A stretch of 26,428 nucleotides of DNA, from NCBI GenBank assembly GCA_049297395.1, contig JBAQUG010000522.1:1-26428 (forward strand). Direction: 5' to 3'. The stretch's first letter is position 1, and the number at the start of each line of letters is the position of its first letter. Source of the stretch: GWF2-50-93 sp049297395 (GTDB lineage Bacteria > Verrucomicrobiota > Lentisphaeria > Victivallales > GWF2-50-93). This document shows positions 24,610-26,428 of this stretch, one piece after another. A model generated the notes under the pieces. The model made no database searches and had not been told where the DNA came from. It saw only the letters and a program-made list of their open reading frames with translations. A program made the translations under genes and the position numbers.

Positions 24610-25461
24610 ATGGATATTCGCATTGGAACCTCTTCATTCAAAGTAACCGTAACTGCGCCGATGACCGGATGCATGGATGAATACGGTCCGCGCTTCGACA
24701 CGCTTGGCGCAGTAACCAGCATCAGGGTGGACGGATTGGAATTCTGTTCGCGCGAGGGCCTGATAGACGAATTCAACATCCAGCCGCCGCTTTCACCTCC
24801 AGGATTCGACGAAGCCAAACCCGGAGAGACATTCCTGAAGATCGGGGTCGGCGAACTTGTGAGGCCCGACAAGCACAACTACATGTTCTCCCATCCCTAC
24901 ACCATAAAGAAACCCGCCCCCGTGACGGTCAGACGGCTGAAGAACAGCATTGCAATGAAACAGTCATGCCGCTCCGGCAATGCCTGGGGATACGAGTACA
25001 GGAAGACAATCCGCATCAATCCCGCAAAGGCCGTCCTTGAAATAGATTATCATCTCAAGAACACCGGCACCCAGGTGTTCAAGGTCGAACAGTACAACCA
25101 CAACTGGTTCAACCTCGGCGGCAAGGCAGTCGATCAGGCATACACGCTGGAACACCCTTTCCCGACAGACCCATGCCACCCTTCATGGCTCAAGATGCAG
25201 GACGGCCGGATAAACCTGACGGAGAAAATGACCAAGCCGCATTACTATCCATCGCTTGAATCCGTCCCAGCCAAAGCCAACCGCATAAAACTGTCACACA
25301 GCACGACAGGCCGTTCAGTGACAGCAAGCGGAGACTTCGCCGTCGCGCGTTTCGCATTCTATCTGGATCAGGGCTCAGTGTGCCCAGAAATCTTCGCCCG
25401 GGCCACACTAAAACCCGGCAAGTCGGCGAAATGGACCAGGCGCTACGAGTTCCAAGTCTGA
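24610..25461 (+). CDS. Galactose mutarotase-like (aldose 1-epimerase superfamily) protein
   Basis: This 283-residue protein is probably cytoplasmic, with no signal peptide. It may interconvert sugar anomers or bind a monosaccharide. GETFLKIGVGELVRPD (about residue 75) and the central strand EIDYHLKNTG are typical of mutarotase-fold proteins. YNHNWFNLGG places His164 where the family carries its catalytic histidine in a HN-type motif. The length is a little shorter than the usual 300-350. The ribosome binding site is weak (GGAAAAG 7-12 bases upstream of ATG 24610), and no better start exists in frame. It is transcribed away from the propeller operon and would fit in processing sugars released by the neighbouring hydrolases. 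Fold assignment is fairly good; the exact activity is not. Confidence 0.65.
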   Translation: MDIRIGTSSFKVTVTAPMTGCMDEYGPRFDTLGAVTSIRVDGLEFCSREGLIDEFNIQPPLSPPGFDEAKPGETFLKIGVGELVRPDKHNYMFSHPYTIKKPAPVTVRRLKNSIAMKQSCRSGNAWGYEYRKTIRINPAKAVLEIDYHLKNTGTQVFKVEQYNHNWFNLGGKAVDQAYTLEHPFPTDPCHPSWLKMQDGRINLTEKMTKPHYYPSLESVPAKANRIKLSHSTTGRSVTASGDFAVARFAFYLDQGSVCPEIFARATLKPGKSAKWTRRYEFQV

Positions 25462-25520
25462 CCAAAGGCGGGATGAACAATCGAATATCGAAGAAAGCAT
25501 GTTGGGCTTTCCTGTCCTGA

Positions 25521-25557
25521 CCTGTACTGAGCATGGTCGAAGTAGCTTGTCGAAGGG
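25521..25557. repeat. Interspersed repeat with TCGAAG / CTTGTCGAAGGG core
   Basis: TACTGAGCATGGTCGAAGTA followed by GCTTGTCGAAGGG belongs to a very widespread type of short repeat. Its reverse complement shares TTCGACAAGCT with the DNA inserted in the damaged prepilin gene at about 10668. It lies in a non-coding spacer. Confidence 0.55.
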
Positions 25558-25615
25558 AGCCCGACAAATGATGAGGAGTGGAACGCCAGCCCTTTGGGAC
25601 AGGAATCCATGCATT

Positions 25616-25656
25616 GTACGTATTCAGTAAACCACGCTCGTTTACTGAATCCGTAC
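25616..25656. repeat. Interspersed palindromic repeat, full copy
   Basis: ATTCAGTAAAC and GTTTACTGAAT form an 11-base perfect stem around a seven-base loop (CACGCTC), flanked by GTACGT and CCGTAC, which also nearly pair. The left half recurs exactly at 12163. There is no T-run, so it is not a standard terminator. Confidence 0.8.
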
Positions 25657-25809
25657 TCAAAATAAAATAGGAAGGACTGTTCATTTCGCGTTTTATTAGA
25701 TGTAAAGATTCACTGAACGATTTGATAACTAATTTCCCGGAAAAGCGTACATACATAGAATAACAGTTGGGATGTAAGAAATAATGGACAAATATGGGAG
25801 TATGATAAA

Positions 25810-26262
25810 ATGAAAATATTAAAAATTGCATTTTTGATTTCAATTACAGTTCTTCTTTGCTCATGTAGCAACAGAAAATGGGATGATAACACTAAGTCCT
25901 TACGATTGGAATTTAAACTTGTAAGGGATGCCACAGACAAGAATAATTTAATATTAGAAGATAAGGTATTGTTAAGAAATGAAGACATCTCTAATGCTTT
26001 TGCCAGCTCCGATCAGAACAAGAAGGCCATTATTCATCTAACTTTTACAAAAGAAGGTGCCGAGTCATTTAAAACGATAACGGCAAATAATACAATGAAA
26101 CAACTCGCAATATTGCTCGATGGAAAAATTGTTTCAGCGCCATTCATTGCAGGTCCTGTCAATACTGGGAGCACTCTTATAACAATATCAGAGATAACAC
26201 CTAATGAAGCCAAAGAGATTGTAGCAGGAATTTTAAAATATAAAGACAATCCCAATAAATAG
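25810..26262 (+). CDS. Small lipoprotein resembling the SecD P1 head subdomain
   Basis: This 150-residue protein has a lipoprotein signal ending LCSC, with Cys19 as the likely anchor. The mature part matches the periplasmic head of SecD. LTFTKEGAESFKTIT and LAILLDGKIVSAPFI correspond to the conserved SecDF strands, and the EITPNEAKEIVAGIL end matches the last helix. It has no membrane domain and so cannot act as a translocase on its own. Lower GC content and different codon use (AAA, TTA, ATA rich) set it apart from its neighbours and suggest acquisition by transfer. GGGAG nine bases upstream of the ATG supports the start. It stands alone, with no partner gene in view. It could be a decoy, an accessory factor or an adopted sensor; function is unknown. 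Confidence 0.7.
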   Translation: MKILKIAFLISITVLLCSCSNRKWDDNTKSLRLEFKLVRDATDKNNLILEDKVLLRNEDISNAFASSDQNKKAIIHLTFTKEGAESFKTITANNTMKQLAILLDGKIVSAPFIAGPVNTGSTLITISEITPNEAKEIVAGILKYKDNPNK

Positions 26263-26271
26263 GTGCTTCCA

Positions 26272-26289
26272 ACCGCGCCTTCGCGCGGT
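26272..26289 (+). terminator. Hairpin after the SecD-like gene
   Basis: ACCGCGC (26272-26278) pairs with GCGCGGT (26283-26289) around CTTC, ten bases after the stop codon. The GC-rich stem suits a terminator, but no T-run follows, so this is a tentative call. Confidence 0.4.
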
Positions 26290-26405
26290 GGGAGACCATG
26301 GGGCGTTAAGAATCGAAGAAATGATTGATTGTTCCGGCTTCGAATGTTTTATTGATGAGCGAAGCGAATCACATGGAGTGCGGAAATTTATTACCGCCTT
26401 GTTCA

Positions 26406-26421
26406 GAGAAATTCATTTCTC
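26406..26421. repeat. Short palindrome near the window end
   Basis: GAGAAAT and ATTTCTC flank two bases, followed by GTTT. It could be a weak terminator or part of a repeat truncated by the window edge. No gene is visible between 26263 and 26428. Confidence 0.35.
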
Positions 26422-26428
26422 GTTTAGC

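Overview
The window looks like part of a chromosome from a PVC-group bacterium that degrades polysaccharides, most likely a Lentisphaerota (Victivallales-like) organism. This is inferred from several prepilin-like proteins with the FTLIELLVVIAIIAIL signature, very large secreted or lipid-anchored proteins with FlgD-like, beta-propeller and CBM9-like domains, a sialidase-like protein, and a Gfo/Idh/MocA sugar oxidoreductase. Planctomycetota, Verrucomicrobiota or Kiritimatiellota cannot be excluded. No rRNA, tRNA, CRISPR array or intact transposase gene was seen.

Layout. (1) 1-3523, plus strand: the 3' part of a Gfo/Idh/MocA oxidoreductase, then an 863-residue sialidase-like protein. (2) 3520-10277, plus strand: a regulatory and leader cassette (palindrome, promoter, hairpins, RBS, prepilin leader), a prepilin-like gene, a 1292-residue secreted multidomain glycoside hydrolase, and a TIM-barrel glycosidase-like protein. 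(3) 10274-13043: a second, nearly identical copy of the cassette. It leads into a damaged prepilin gene that runs out of frame into the C-terminal part of one hydrolase. An AT-rich, repeat-bearing gap follows, then an isolated catalytic-domain fragment of another hydrolase. This stretch is a gene graveyard. (4) 23964-13138, minus strand: a four-gene operon behind a strong sigma70-type promoter. It encodes a prepilin-like protein, a 1316-residue secreted propeller protein, a 1236-residue lipoprotein paralogue and a 571-residue secreted propeller protein. (5) 24610-25461, plus strand: a galactose-mutarotase-fold protein. (6) 25462-26428: a repeat-rich spacer, a small AT-rich lipoprotein resembling the SecD P1 head, and hairpins.

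How the genes may work together. Each of the three prepilin-like genes is the first cistron ahead of large secreted sugar-active or sugar-binding proteins. This suggests units in which a pseudopilin accompanies its cargo, perhaps through a type II secretion-like machine encoded elsewhere. The oxidoreductase, TIM-barrel protein and mutarotase-like protein would handle released sugars. The least explained features are the duplicated promoter/leader cassette, the seven-base periodic repeats that form part of the prepilin leaders, the nested inverted repeats between the two propeller paralogues, and the paralogues themselves.
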